A DNA stretch of 64,000 bases from Ulota crispa (lineage: Eukaryota; Streptophyta; Bryopsida; Orthotrichales; Orthotrichaceae). The position numbers and the translations under genes were made by a program. The notes under the pieces are model-generated. The model was given only the letters and a program-made list of their open reading frames with translations, was not told the origin of the DNA and did not search any database. This document shows, in pieces, positions 10,601 through 21,476 of this stretch (positions are counted from its first letter, which is position 1; each line of letters opens with the position of its first letter). The stretch is from positions 7,812,817 to 7,876,816 of the forward strand of contig OY987249.1 in the NCBI GenBank assembly GCA_963920765.1, read 5' to 3'.

Positions 10601-11553
10601 TTTCCCTAATATTAAGGGTTTGTTTTGTCATGCATGTCACTTCCTTCTCCCTTTTTGCGCACACTACTTCTTTCTTGTTATGCATGCGCACAAAGGAAGA
10701 AGGGAAGTGGCATGCACAACAAAATAAATGCCTAATTTTTTGGTCCAAGGGTATTTGTGATATTTCTGAAAAAGCAGGGGTATCTATAAAAAAATTGCAA
10801 ACTTCAGGGGTATCCATGAAATCTCTCCTACAATCTATCTGTATCCCAGGAAGAACGATGGCGAAAACCAGCAACTGACAAACTTCTAGGTCGAGAAGAA
10901 ATAGGAAAGGATGCATATGGTGAGGGTGCTGTAGTAAATGATCTCACCTGTGCTCCAAATGCTTGCACCAGAATGCGACGCTCGATGCTCTGATCCTCTG
11001 GCATGGTGAGGATGAGCTGGTAACCCTTGGAAGCACAAACAAAAGCGAGCCCAACGCCCGTGTTCCCGCTTGTGGGTTCTATCAGAGTACTGACTCCCGG
11101 TGTGATGAAACCCCGTCTCTCGGCGTCTTCAACCATGGCCAATGCAATCCGATCCTTGACACTCCTACACGGCCCCAGCGCTTCCAATTTGCAAGCAATC
11201 TTGGCACAGCATCCTGACGTAACCCTGTTCAAGTACACCATTGGAGTATTCCCAACAAGGCCCAGCACGTTCTTCCGGATGAGATCCGTTGTCGAAGTCT
11301 CTGCTCTGATTCCTATACCTTCTGAATTACTACATGCCCTCACCAAAATCGGCTCTAGCCGTAATCGACAAGGAATGGGCATGCTAAACAGGGGAATCTC
11401 ACTACACCCCAATGCGGACGACTTCATCGACAAGCTTTTGTTGACAGAAACTCGTACGCAAAAGCACGACCCTCGAGACAAAGAAGACGAACGTATAACA
11501 AAAGAGCGCTCAGGACCCGACGTACAACAAGGTCTGATGGAATTGTTTGTCAT
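7645..11553 (-). CDS. OASTL: Plastid-type cysteine synthase (O-acetylserine (thiol)lyase family), six exons
   Basis: PLP enzyme making cysteine from O-acetylserine and sulfide. Exons on the minus strand: 11553-10948, 9756-9586, 9408-9282, 8783-8692, 8590-8450 and 7737-7645. All junctions are GT-AG and the frame is continuous, giving 409 aa. Residues 1 to about 90 are Ser/Arg-rich with few acids, like a chloroplast transit peptide. The core starts near [17 protein letters not shown]. The PLP lysine lies in SVKDRI, the substrate loop is PTSGNTG, the phosphate loop is GTGGT, and then come [23 protein letters not shown] and the C-terminal [10 protein letters not shown]. The usual MEPC before the PLP lysine reads [12 protein letters not shown] and [17 protein letters not shown] also fit the plastid S-sulfocysteine synthase branch, so the exact substrate is open. 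Three transposons lie in introns 1, 3 and 5. The start is the first Met of the open frame; later in-frame Mets are possible. Confidence 0.93.
7906..8344. mobile_element. MITE with about 45-bp TIRs and 8-bp TSD, in intron 5 of cysteine synthase
   Basis: The termini GGGAACGACTAAGTGGACAC (left) and, read inward from the right, GGGACCGACTAGGTGGACAC are inverted repeats extending about 45 bp. TTAATCAT is duplicated exactly at 7898-7905 and 8345-8352. An 8-bp duplication fits hAT; long TIRs starting GGG could also fit Mutator-like elements. The second copy at 56038-56438 also shows an 8-bp duplication. Confidence 0.88.
8868..9278. mobile_element. Stowaway (Tc1/mariner) MITE in intron 3 of cysteine synthase
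   Basis: Both ends carry the plant Stowaway terminus CTCCCTCTGTCCC, flanked by TA at 8866-8867 and 9279-9280. The 411-bp element makes up most of the 500-bp intron. Read on the minus strand, its first flanking TA supplies the T of the intron's GT donor. It preserves the unoccupied TTAA site (8980-8983) that is filled by a TTAA element in the related copy at 15764-17056. Confidence 0.93.
9965..10828. mobile_element. Composite Mutator-like foldback MITE array in intron 1 of cysteine synthase
   Basis: Termini of the type GGGAAAATTTCATGGATACC occur inside and at the ends in both orientations, so that three or four palindromic units share edges. Each unit has an inner inverted repeat around CATGCCACTTCC and GTGCGCACAAAGG. 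The whole block is bounded by TACAATTTA (9956-9964) and TACAATCTA (10829-10837), a 9-bp duplication with one difference. That length fits Mutator-like elements. Single copies lie at 18995, 48859 and 56625. Confidence 0.82.
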
Positions 11554-12218
11554 CCTAACTTACTATGCATTGAATAAGGAAAAAGATACTAATCACCGTC
11601 GGTTTAAGAGCGAGAGAATCACAAATCTGATGCATCTGCTAAAAAAATACAAGGCGACAAATGCTGCGACCTAACGATAACCTGGGCAGCAGGGACGGAG
11701 GCTCTTCACCGAGTGGAATAGAATATTTGAACAGCGATGACGAGTCGCAGCATACCTCGTTGACATCAATAATCATGCCTCGTGAATGTCCCACTACAAG
11801 AATATTAGAGTATCTTTCTCTGCCTGCAAATGGTGTGTCATGGCAATAGCTCGTGGGTTTTTTGCAGCACTCTTTATACTGTACATTATTTCAATGAATT
11901 TTCAGACGATGGAAGGACACGTGAAAAGCGTGTGCGTGTGTTGGTTTCGGATAAATCGAGGGACAGGGTTTCCGAATCCGGAATGTCTTCTGTTGTGTGG
12001 GAGTGTCACACAACTCAGTATTTTGTGTTAGTTGAAATGTCAACTCTAGCTATAAATGCTACATGCGAGCCGCGTCATCATCATCATCAACTCTTGTTTG
12101 ATTCTCTACAACACTATTCACACTTTCAGAGATATCATCAAATGGGGATCATTTTATGAGAGTAGCATCTGAGCGAGAGCGTTTCTCGGACCGAATTAGG
12201 GTTTGGTGGTATTGCAAG
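11554..12218. promoter_or_regulatory. Intergenic space between cysteine synthase and the F-box gene
   Basis: This is the 665 bp between the cysteine synthase start codon and the F-box stop codon; both genes read leftwards. It must hold the cysteine synthase promoter and the F-box 3' UTR. A CACGTG G-box core lies at about 11920 (GGACACGTGAAAAG). No other regulatory element can be claimed. Confidence 0.5.
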
Positions 12219-13508
12219 CTATGGCTCGATTGTGAACGAGGGCGTGTACCGGAACACGAACCGGAGCTCACAGGGAGGCAAGTTTTTGGATTCAGGCGGA
12301 GGGAGGCGCCAGAGATGCTCTTCTTTGTCATAGACAGCGGTTTTGAACGTGCCATGGCGGTCGTACCCACTCAAGCACAAGAAATTCGCGCATGCAACAA
12401 TCTCTTCCCCACGGGAGAATTCGCGTCGCACATCTGACGGAACAGCAATCCCGACATCCACCCATTTCTTCGCAACCCGATCTCTCCGGTACACACACGC
12501 GGGCTCGTACTTGTTCCAGCTATCCAACGGAGGCAACGTCGTCATCAGCACGCCATTCCACTCGAACAACCGCAACGATCGTTGCTCGGAGTCTTCCTCG
12601 CTCCATTCCTCTTTTGTCACGTCAAAGCAGAAGAGGATCCACGACCGAGGCCGCCATAGCTGGAAGTACACCACGCCATGGCAGTACACTCCTTGGCCGC
12701 TGCCGAAGCTGGACCGCATGCGCTCACCATCATACAAAGCGCATTCCTTCCACTTCCTGGTATTTGAATCATAAATCTCAGTCGTCATCGGCATCTCCGC
12801 CCCCGTGTTGCTGTAATCCTTCAGCGTGCACAGAATCTTGTACCCACCCCCGTTCTCTCGAAACGCGTGGATGAATGCGCTGTCTGAGCTTGTGGAGTTT
12901 CGATGCACGTTGTATTTACATGGCGGTAGCTCTCTCCATTTGTTCGTGAGCGGGTTCCACACGATGATCGGGAACAGCGTCTGTGCGTACTTCACTGGGT
13001 TGGAATCCGCATCCCCGATCTCTCGCATGGACTCGTGCAAGATGCACAGCAAACCGCCTGCCGGGAAGACGAACTGGTTCATGAGGCCTTCTTTTGCGAA
13101 GCAGTAGAGATGCCGTAGGAACAGCGTGATCTCGTTCCTTGCTCCCACTTCCATGGTTGTTACGAATCGCTTCATTCGCTGCCACAGGTTGCTGTTTACA
13201 TCAAATGTACACCAATCAACGGACAGCGGGAAGCATGTGCTCTTGAAGTAGAATGCCGGTCGTTGCGCCATCGCTGCAGTGCCGAAGCTGTTCCATGCCT
13301 CGTTGGGAAACACGACGTTGTTGAAAAACCTGTTCACGCACCGCAATTGGAAGATGCTCTTCAGCGATATCCGGTCCAGAATCTGTCTTTGCAGGTCGGT
13401 CGGCATGACGGACCACATTTCTTCAATGTCTCGGCAATTCAACCTCAATTGCTCCGCCGCTTCTTCTTCGTCACAATGAGCGATGGAGCCGTCGTCGTCT
13501 TCAGCCAT
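12219..13508 (-). CDS. F-box protein with kelch/beta-propeller-like C-terminus, intronless
   Basis: A 429-residue uninterrupted frame begins at MAEDDDGS. Residues about 33-80 form an F-box: MPTDLQRQILDRISLKSIFQ, then LRCVNRFFNNVV and W. The rest has the pattern of plant F-box/kelch proteins: WNPLTNKWRELPP near residue 190, EIYDSNTRKWKECAL, CHGVVYF and VYDKEEHLWRLPP near the end. Such proteins bind SKP1 through the F-box and present substrates to an SCF E3 ubiquitin ligase; the target here is unknown. Length is normal for the family, the N-terminus is very acidic, and there is no signal peptide. Coding GC is clearly above the flanking DNA, and no frame damage is seen. Confidence 0.9.
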   Translation of the reverse strand: MAEDDDGSIAHCDEEEAAEQLRLNCRDIEEMWSVMPTDLQRQILDRISLKSIFQLRCVNRFFNNVVFPNEAWNSFGTAAMAQRPAFYFKSTCFPLSVDWCTFDVNSNLWQRMKRFVTTMEVGARNEITLFLRHLYCFAKEGLMNQFVFPAGGLLCILHESMREIGDADSNPVKYAQTLFPIIVWNPLTNKWRELPPCKYNVHRNSTSSDSAFIHAFRENGGGYKILCTLKDYSNTGAEMPMTTEIYDSNTRKWKECALYDGERMRSSFGSGQGVYCHGVVYFQLWRPRSWILFCFDVTKEEWSEEDSEQRSLRLFEWNGVLMTTLPPLDSWNKYEPACVYRRDRVAKKWVDVGIAVPSDVRREFSRGEEIVACANFLCLSGYDRHGTFKTAVYDKEEHLWRLPPPESKNLPPCELRFVFRYTPSFTIEP

Positions 13509-14799
13509 CTGGTCAGTTCCTCAAGCTCGTCTTCACAACTGGCAATATCATGTATAAGTCTGAGTACTTGAGCTCGATATGTCCAATACACATTCAACTT
13601 TGAATCTATCACTCAATATATGCAATGTAGAACCCTGATAATGCCCACACTACTTGATTCAATGCTGAATTTGTTATTGAAGCTCTATTGATTCTATCAA
13701 ATAGGGTTTAGTAACACGAAGATTTTATATTTCTGAACATGCCTTCCAATGTCAATATAGATCATCAATGTCATAAACAAATTCAAGGCCAATATCGTTT
13801 TAATGTTGATTCGAGGGGCTTCGACTTTTATGATGCAGGGAAAGAATATTTGAGGTTTTTCTGGAGGAACTCAAGTGGCATGAGCTTTACGAAACATTCT
13901 TGTGCTAAATAGTGAGACCTCACTCTTTACAAACACCCTTTTTCAAATGTAGATGGCAACTAATAACACGACTCAGTAGTCTGCATTTCCTGTAGAGAAC
14001 TTGCCTAATACTCGGTGTGAGTGACCGGCGTGAAGTTTGTCTCATTTCTACCACTTCAACCTAAACTGAGCTGAAGATTTTGTTTTTCAAGGGTGTGAAG
14101 GTAGCTCCCCGGGAATGTTGAGTGAGGATGTCCATTATTTTACGCTTAGTTTTGATAGGAGGTCAAGTGCTCCCAATTTTCCAGCAGATTTGTTTGCCAT
14201 TTGGTGATTGACTTTGAGTGAATCTTTTCTTCTGATTTTGGCTGACATGATTTTCCATTTTAATCTCTTTTGTTTGTTGAAACTGTGCGTCATGGTTTGG
14301 GTGCAGGAAGTGGTCTGGAGTGAGCGAAGTTTATGAAGTGAATAGCTACTGCTGTTTGAAACTTTCGAAAGTTGCAAATTGGGAAGCTGTTGGTAACATT
14401 TTGGCGATAGGGTGAGTCACCGTGTTGTCAAGTTTGAGAGTAGAATGCAAGTATTTCAAGCCCTGGGCATTCTGATATGGACACATCTTGTTTTGCAACT
14501 CTTCACCAATAAGCTCGGGAAACAGATCCAACTTTGACAGGTATGTCAATGGCACTCAGAACATCATGTGTTTTAGAACTCCATGGTTTGGCTTGATGAC
14601 TACGAGGGGACTCGCTGCAATTTGATTGGAGACACGACTCTTGTAATCTACCCACCAGATCTGCTCTGCATGGGAATTTTTTACCCTATATGTCACTTGA
14701 GATTCCCCAATTAAAAACATTTGACCAGCTGTGATTTGTGGCTCTAGACCAGAGATCCCAAATGTGATTTACATACACTGAGTATTGCATTTTTACATA
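13509..14799. other. F-box upstream region and gene-free DNA
   Basis: This presumably includes the promoter and leader of the F-box gene. Short minus-strand open frames at 14135-14377 and 14346-14555 have no recognisable family and no coding-like GC rise. A 24-bp tandem duplication containing TTACATACACTGA lies at about 14769-14817, next to the repeat that follows. Confidence 0.45.
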
Positions 14800-15107
14800 C
14801 ACTGAATATTGCATTTAGGTTGTCTTGACAATTAGGTTGCCTTACCCTAGAAAGTTACCTCATTACTCATGGTTTGGTCACTTATAGATACATGCAACTA
14901 TCTAGATTCTAGGATTTCACATGGTTTATGACGTGTACGTCATTAATTTGTTTTTTTGTAACATCATTGTTGTTGCCAGACCCTTTAAAACTTATTTATT
15001 GCAATAATTACTGATGAAAATAATTACTGTAGCAGCAGTGCTTATTTATGTAGTGTAAAATGTAGAAAAATTAGTGTGGGGCAACCTAAATGCAATATTA
15101 TTCAGTG
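14800..15107. mobile_element. TIR element with CACTGAATATTGCATTTAGG ends
   Basis: The left end CACTGAATATTGCATTTAGG is mirrored on the right by CCTAAATGCAATATTATTCAGTG. A relative with a GC-rich insert lies at about 29020-29790; the two share the AGGTTGCCTTACCCTAG segment and a flanking TGGCTAAAAGCACTG block. No target-site duplication could be settled. Confidence 0.6.
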
Positions 15108-15763
15108 TAGTTAGCTCAAGTGGCTAAAAGCACTGGTAAACGTGCTAAATTGACACTGGAGTCATATTTTTTTCATAGCAAAAAAATTAGGCATAAATTT
15201 TGGTATATTTAGTCACATTTTTGTGAACACGGATGTGGACAAAATGGGGGTGAGGGGAACAGGATTTGTTTTGAGGAAAGCTCCAGAAACAACCTAGTGC
15301 TGAAGGAATAGAACCTCCTTGTGTTTAATAATAGTGTTTCCTTTCCTTTCGTCGTGAATGCCTATGAAGGCAATGGGGGTAACACCCGTGGACCTGTCAA
15401 AGGCAGTTTAATAACACAAATTTTTGAAAATTTGGGGTGAAGTGTACATTACTGGTGGTACAAAAGTATGACAACCAAGCTGCTCAAAAGGTCCTTTTTA
15501 GAGGTGTTAGTTTTTCACTACTTTTGAAAACCTCGTGGAATTTCCCCTCTATATATTGGTACAGGGTAGCCTTCTATGCTAAAGCATAGTGTTCCCCTTT
15601 GAAGGCACATTATTTCTTTTTCTATGAACCTTGTTGTTGACTATTGATTCAAGCTGGGATGTTCATGACAACATTCATTAGGTCAAATTATTCCTTGTAA
15701 GAATGAGTAGAAGCACAGCATAGCATTCTATAACTATTAAACTTTGAACTCCCAACATAGATA
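15108..15763. other. AT-rich gene-free stretch
   Basis: No gene-like signal. The segment ends at the TA target of the Stowaway element. Confidence 0.55.
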
Positions 15764-17056
15764 CTCCCTCTGTCCCGCTCCAAAAAACTTCTCCATGGGG
15801 GATTAGCTGTAGTTTTTATGTTCCCATTTAGACACTCAAATTCCATGCAAAAAGTATCATATTTGTGCATAGTTTGTGAAGGCTGCTGACTCCTTATTAT
15901 TTTAGTTTTTGTTCTAATGACACATGCGTTCTAGAATCAATATACCATTTACCAAATGTGTGCAAAATCTCCAGCTTTGATGTTGTCGTTTGGGCACCCA
16001 AATTCCATGCAATAAGTATCATATTTGTACATGTTGCTAGCTCCTCATTATTGATGATTTAAAGATCAGTAGCAACAATGGTACCTCATATGGGCAAGGC
16101 CAAGCTTCTTAGGAGAGGAATGCTCTTTAATTGCTTAACCCCTAAGCGTATTGCTAAGAAAATTTAGCATACCTCCAACATGGAACTTTCAACACATTCC
16201 CTCAATTTATAAAAAGTTGAACAAGTATTCACACAATCCAAACCGGTTATTCTATACCCAACTATAAACTAGAATTTTAAGGCTAGTCTCATTTTAAATC
16301 CAAGTAAATCTGCAAAATCCCCACCGTTGAGAATCTCATATTTGTTAATTTGGGTAGCAGTTCACAATATGGATTTTGGACTTTGATGTGATTTTTTCCC
16401 AAAAAATATAATTACCTAATGGTTGATCCCATAAGAGCGTATCTAGCTATACTTGATGGGAAAAAAAAACTCCTCAAATTGGAAAAAACTCCTCAAATTG
16501 GAAAAAAACTCCAAAACTTATGGTCATTCAAAGTAAGTGGATCTAGGTGGCTCACTACTTTAGAGCTACAAAAACCTTGCCCTATTGAGAGAAAAAAAAG
16601 TGACATATCACCAACCTTCTCTCCTATGCATGGGAGTGTGGACTTCCAACCCATCCCATTCAAAATTGCTCCATCCACAATGCAATGTACTATGCCTATT
16701 TATACTCCTATTGATAGTTATAATATTAAAAATGGTAAATTCAAATGTTTGGGTGCAAAACCTAGAGGCTTCAAGGAACAACAAGCCTATCCAAAAGTTT
16801 TGTTGAACTTTGAGCTCCATTTGGACTTGAGTGACGGACCAAAACTTGAGCATGCAATGCCTTTTTTGTCTACTTTTACATCTTCAAGAACCCCATTTGA
16901 CCATATTGGGCTCTTTGGTCCTTTAGGGGTTAACTTGTCCCCATGAGATCATTGGACATGACAAACACTTTCTCAGTAATTGAAATTAGCGAAAAGGAGC
17001 TTTTTAGTGGGACAAGAACTATACCAATTTGGAGCTTTATATTGGGACGGAGGGAG
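15764..17056. mobile_element. Stowaway MITE interrupted by a TTAA element
   Basis: The outer ends are CTCCCTCTGTCCC and GGGACGGAGGGAG, flanked by TA at 15762-15763 and 17057-17058. Without the insert (16139-16929 plus one TTAA) the element would be about 0.5 kb and aligns end to end, in opposite orientation, with the copy at 8868-9278: shared blocks include AAATTCCATGCAAAAAGTA, CTCATATGGGCAA and GAGATCATTGGAC. Confidence 0.92.
16139..16929 (+). mobile_element. TTAA (piggyBac-like) element nested in Stowaway, 791 bp
   Basis: TTAA at 16135-16138 and 16930-16933 brackets CCCCTAAGCG on the left and CTTTAGGGG on the right. In the related Stowaway copy the same position is a single TTAA (8980-8983) followed by the same CTTGTCC context, seen on the opposite strand. 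The insertion is therefore demonstrably precise with TTAA duplication. A 175-codon open frame (16419-16946, MVDPIRAYLAIL...) spans the right two thirds and runs out through the end. It shows no recognisable DDE transposase motif, and its start overlaps a tandem CTCCTCAAATTGG duplication. It is not annotated as a gene. Confidence 0.9.
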
Positions 17057-17058
17057 TA

Positions 17059-18451
17059 CAAGCAAGTTTCGTTTGCTTGTCTCGGCTAAAATTACATTGT
17101 TCACCAAAAACACCTCATCTCAACCATTTTTATTTTACTTTGAGGACTAACTACCATTAAATGTCAGTAAATATTTGGGTTTACTTACAAGCCTATCTGT
17201 TGGAATTTTAATAAGAAACTGCTTTTCTCTTTTGGAGGATAACTTCAACTAGCTAAAATGAAAAATATATATAAAAGCTAAATGGTTCATCCATCAACAT
17301 GGGTGAAAAATGTTTATATTGGAATTATTTACAAAAGAAATTGGAGTAGAATTATGTTCAAACAAAAAATAAGATAGTAGAAGTTGTCATATATCATATA
17401 TGCACAAGCTCAATTTTTTATTTGTTTTTGCTCCTCTCTACATGGAACTTTTCTAGTTTTTAAAATGTTGCCTTAAAATTACCAAAATGAAATGAAATTA
17501 GTCCAGAGGTTGAAGGAGCATTTCTTGAGGGTATGTCATTGAAAACAATTGTCTTCTGAATGCTAAATATAAAAATTTCATTATAATTTAGATGTTTAAG
17601 ACATAGTTTGAAAATGTATGTATATAATACATAGAGATGGGGACACAAAGATCCATTCCCAACTCACATCCCTCCTACTCAATCAATACTCCACTAAATC
17701 TAAAACTCAAAATCACATATCTTAAAAGCTCTGATTATAGATTAAGAATATGTTGGTTTTAAATTGATGGTGGATTTGTAGTGGTTTTAAAAGCATTTTA
17801 ATCAAAATTTGATGTTTTTTTCAAATGTTTTTTACTAGTACTTCTCCTAATTTGATTCATGTTAAGTTCTAGTACATTGTGTCCCTCTTTCTATCTACAA
17901 GAGGCTCGCTTGAATTGAGATAATTTCAAGCTCTAAAAGGTGGTTAAAAGCTAAAAACATTGTTGGTGGAAGCCTAAAAGTTGATGAATATAGCATATTT
18001 GATAATAAAAAATAGCACTTGGCATGAGTTAAGGGCATGGAGTTGGAATAGTCTACTCTTCAAATTTTAATACACATTGTCCCCCTTTATAGGCTTTTAA
18101 AACACATAATTGGTTTTAGATTTGATGAAAATTTGATTACATGGAACATGTTTGAGTGAGGAATGGATCTTTTTGTCCACATCTCTATGATAATTGTAAA
18201 TTGTATATTGATATTCACATAGATTTTGTATGTGACTTTAAGAGAGTATAATGATTTCAAGGTCCATAGGAATTCATTTGATAAGAGCACCAAATACCTT
18301 TTTTATTTAGCTTCATTTAGTTGATTACAATACGTTCATTACTACAATAAATCATGAAACCATGATGAGATCACAAAACCTTTATGTATACAATCTTGAG
18401 TTTATCTACCAAAAGCAACTACAAAAAGACAAGTATTTGGTCACTCATTAA
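17059..18451. other. AT-rich gene-free stretch
   Basis: No open frame above chance length for this composition, and no clear paired inverted ends. Confidence 0.55.
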
Positions 18452-18686
18452 CCCCTAAAGGACCAAGTAACCCTTTGCAACCAATACAATACGGAATATT
18501 TTTCATGTATTTGGAGTGCATCCACACCTTTATTGTATTTGAGATCAACAAAAAAGTTAGAATATAGATCAATGTTGTTCTAGTGAGGTAGTCAAGATCC
18601 CAAATTAAAACTTTTTGTTGGTAGCAAATGCCAAGTTATACAACAGCATACATTATTTATATTATAGTAGCTTGGTCCTTTAAGGA
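18452..18686. mobile_element. TTAA (piggyBac-like) MITE, 235-bp family, copy 1
   Basis: TTAA (18448-18451) then CCCCTAAAGGACCAAG; the right end reads CTTGGTCCTTTAAGGA then TTAA (18687-18690). The TIRs match over 16 bp with two differences. The interior (CCAATACAATACGG, TTTGGAGTGCATCCAC, GAGGTAGTCAAGATCCC) recurs at 25527-25760 (inverted) and 55350-55595. Confidence 0.9.
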
Positions 18687-18994
18687 TTAAGTTCTATATA
18701 TGCTTTCTAATATAAATTGTAGAACTTTGTTTTTTTATTTCATTTGAGGTAGATAGTTTCTATTTTTTTGATAATCACAATCTTCTTTTTCAACACATAG
18801 TACTGTATTTATCATAATTAAATAACAAGAGTGATTGAATAAGCATGAATTATTAAATATCATCAAATGGAAGATTTGTAATAATAATTCACATCAATTT
18901 ATACTTTAGAAGTATTTTACAATTCTATGAAACGACTTTTTTGATACTTATATTCAAAAATGAAACTCACATTTGATATTGTTGATAAAAAAAA

Positions 18995-19300
18995 GGGAAA
19001 ATTTCATGGATACTCTTGAAGTTTGCAATAATTTCATAGATACCCCTGCTTTTTCAGAAATTTTGCAAATACCCTTGCACCAAAAAATTCAAAAGTTTTT
19101 TGTTGTGCGTGTCACTTCCCTTCTCCCTTTGTGCACACACTACTTCTTTTTTGTTATGTGTGCGCACAAAGGAAGAAGGAATGTGACATGCACAACAAAA
19201 CTCTTGAATTTTTTGGTCCAAGGGTGTTTGTGATATTTCTGAAAAAGCCGGGGCATCTATGAAATTATTGCAAACTTCAGGGTATCCATGAAATTTTCCC
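18995..19300. mobile_element. Mutator-like foldback MITE, 306 bp
   Basis: An almost perfect palindrome along its whole length, from GGGAAAATTTCATGGATACT to its inverse. Flanks are TAAAAAAAA and TAAAAAAAT, consistent with a 9-bp duplication. This is the cleanest single copy of the family found as an array in intron 1 of cysteine synthase. Confidence 0.85.
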
Positions 19301-19858
19301 TAAAAAAATTGGAATATTTAAGACTTGGACAACAGCTGAACACTCTAGTGTCTCTTTTCTCAGTGCCATAGTATTGTAAAAGTTGTTATTTGCAGATGCA
19401 ATTTGCTTGCCTAGTATATGATAAGAGGGTCCAAGCACAAAGAGCTATATCAAGGAACTTGGACTTGCAAATAAAATCAATTCATAAATAAATGCTTGGA
19501 GATAAATGGATTATCAATAATTCTCCTAACGGATTGGAGTTTGCCAAAAGTGTAGGTTATGAACTTGATAACTTGTACAATTTCACATACTTTCAAAACT
19601 TGTAACCCCATACTTTCAAAATGTATGTAGTCCTAGAAAATTTTGAGCTATATCAATGTTGCACATCTCATTTTTACATTTTGTGTACACACAAATTTAG
19701 CTTGAATACAAAAGTAGTATTTTCTAAAAAAAACTTTAAAATTTAGTATTTGCAAGGTTGGATTCTTATAGGCCTGAAATGTAGGAGTATTAATTAGGAC
19801 TTTAGTAAAGCGTACCTCAAAAATGGACTTGTTTTTCCTTTGTTAGGTTTGTGTATAC

Positions 19859-20125
19859 AACACCATATTAGGTAAATTGGAAAAAATAATACATTCTGGG
19901 ACTTTCAATATTTTTGTCATTATGTACTGTATAGTATAATTTAGCATATTACAAAAAAAAAAGCATGCACTTTCTTGTACAATAGTGAAGTTTAAACAAT
20001 TGCCTCCAAGAATTTCAAATAATTACAACTTTGAGCTATAGCTATGCCTACATTTATAGCATATAAGATTAAGGTGGAGCACAAAATGGTTCCTCCATTT
20101 TTCCCAATTTACCTAATATGGTGTT
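19859..20125. mobile_element. MITE of the AACACCATATTAGG family, copy 2
   Basis: Inverted ends AACACCATATTAGGTAAATT and AATTTACCTAATATGGTGTT, with ATAC duplicated at 19855-19858 and 20126-20129. The sequence is very close to the copy at 6442. Confidence 0.88.
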
Positions 20126-20757
20126 ATACTCTATCTATTTTAGCAAGTACAAGGCTCATTATCCAAGGTTTTTTGGCATCCTAAACGAGTTTGGGTTACT
20201 AAGAAATTTCCTTGCAAAACATTTTGGAAATTTGCTTTACTCCCATAACTTTTGATTTGTGTCATTTTTTTTGCAAAACTATGTCTTTGGACAAACTATA
20301 CATGCATATATCTATACATAAACATGACAAACTCATGTATGTGGCCACTAGATTTTTAAATAAACTTTTATGAAATTTGAAAATAATTTTCCTAAAGTTT
20401 ATGACAAGATTTTGGGGTACCACAATTATGTTTATCTTTAAGAATCAAATTAAAGTATATAACATCAATAGTACTCATTGTCATTCATAATTTTAGTATA
20501 AACAATCTTAAATTGGCCTTGATTCCAACTCACTTAGCTATAGTTATATTAGACAATGCAATGGAGTGCCTTTGGCATTGGAGAACAAAGCAATTTATTA
20601 TCAAGGTAAAAAATTAATGTTTTGAAAACATGTCGTTTATTAAATTCAAACATTGCAAGCCTCTTTTTGACTTTAGACAAAAAGAGATGGGTCTTTGTAC
20701 TAATAATTGCTATGTTAATAATATACATAAGAAAGTTCCATCATGCCTTTTATTTAA

Positions 20758-21323
20758 GGGAAAATATCAAAAATACTCCTCAATTCTTTCATAATATCAA
20801 ATATACCCCTCTATTCTCTAAAATATAAAAAATACCCCTCATTTTGTGTAGAAATATCATTTATGCCCCTAGTTCTTTGAGACCCTCAATTATTATGAAA
20901 TATCAAATATATCCTTGTATCATTTGACTAATAAAATTTATCCTTGACTCTCTTGTGCCTCTCTTTGCAAAATTTTGTAAATACTTGGATAATAGTGGAA
21001 AGTACAAAAATTAAATATAAGTTGAATGCAAGCCAAATCGTGAAAGCAAGTTCTTTAAGCTCTATATAAGGTGTTTGCATGTAAGTTTATTGTAGTAAAA
21101 GCCATTGCAATGATTACATAGTAATTATTTTTTTTGATTTGATATACAAAAAAAAATCAATAGAAAGGCACAAAAAACTAGGGGTGTTAATGATATTCAC
21201 AGAGATAACTGGGGGCATAATTGATATTCCTACTCAAAGTCAAGGGTATTTTTGATGTTTTAGATAATGTAGGGGTATATTTGATATTTTGAAAGAATTG
21301 AGGGGTGTTTTTTATATTTTCCC
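20758..21323. mobile_element. Mutator-like MITE with about 80-bp TIRs, 566 bp
   Basis: The ends GGGAAAATATCAAAAATACT and its inverse extend about 80 bp inward as runs of CAAATATACCCCT-type motifs with roughly 20-bp spacing. Flanks TTTATTTAA and TTAATTTAA give a 9-bp duplication with one difference. It is related in style, but not closely, to the family at 18995. Confidence 0.78.
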
Positions 21324-21476
21324 TTAATTTAATAGGTAAGCCAACATACTTGACTTGATACTTGACCAAAACTTCTACTATTGTTGTTTATATTCTACAA
21401 ATGCCCACAGACTATGTCAAAATCAGAATTTAACTTGAAGTTAAAAACATTTGACCTTCAACCATTTGTTGTCACA

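Noticed and set aside
11027..11674. 215-codon + strand frame
   Set aside because: Antisense shadow of cysteine synthase exon 1.
12343..12874. Open frames on the + strand in the F-box region
   Set aside because: Antisense shadows of the intact F-box gene.
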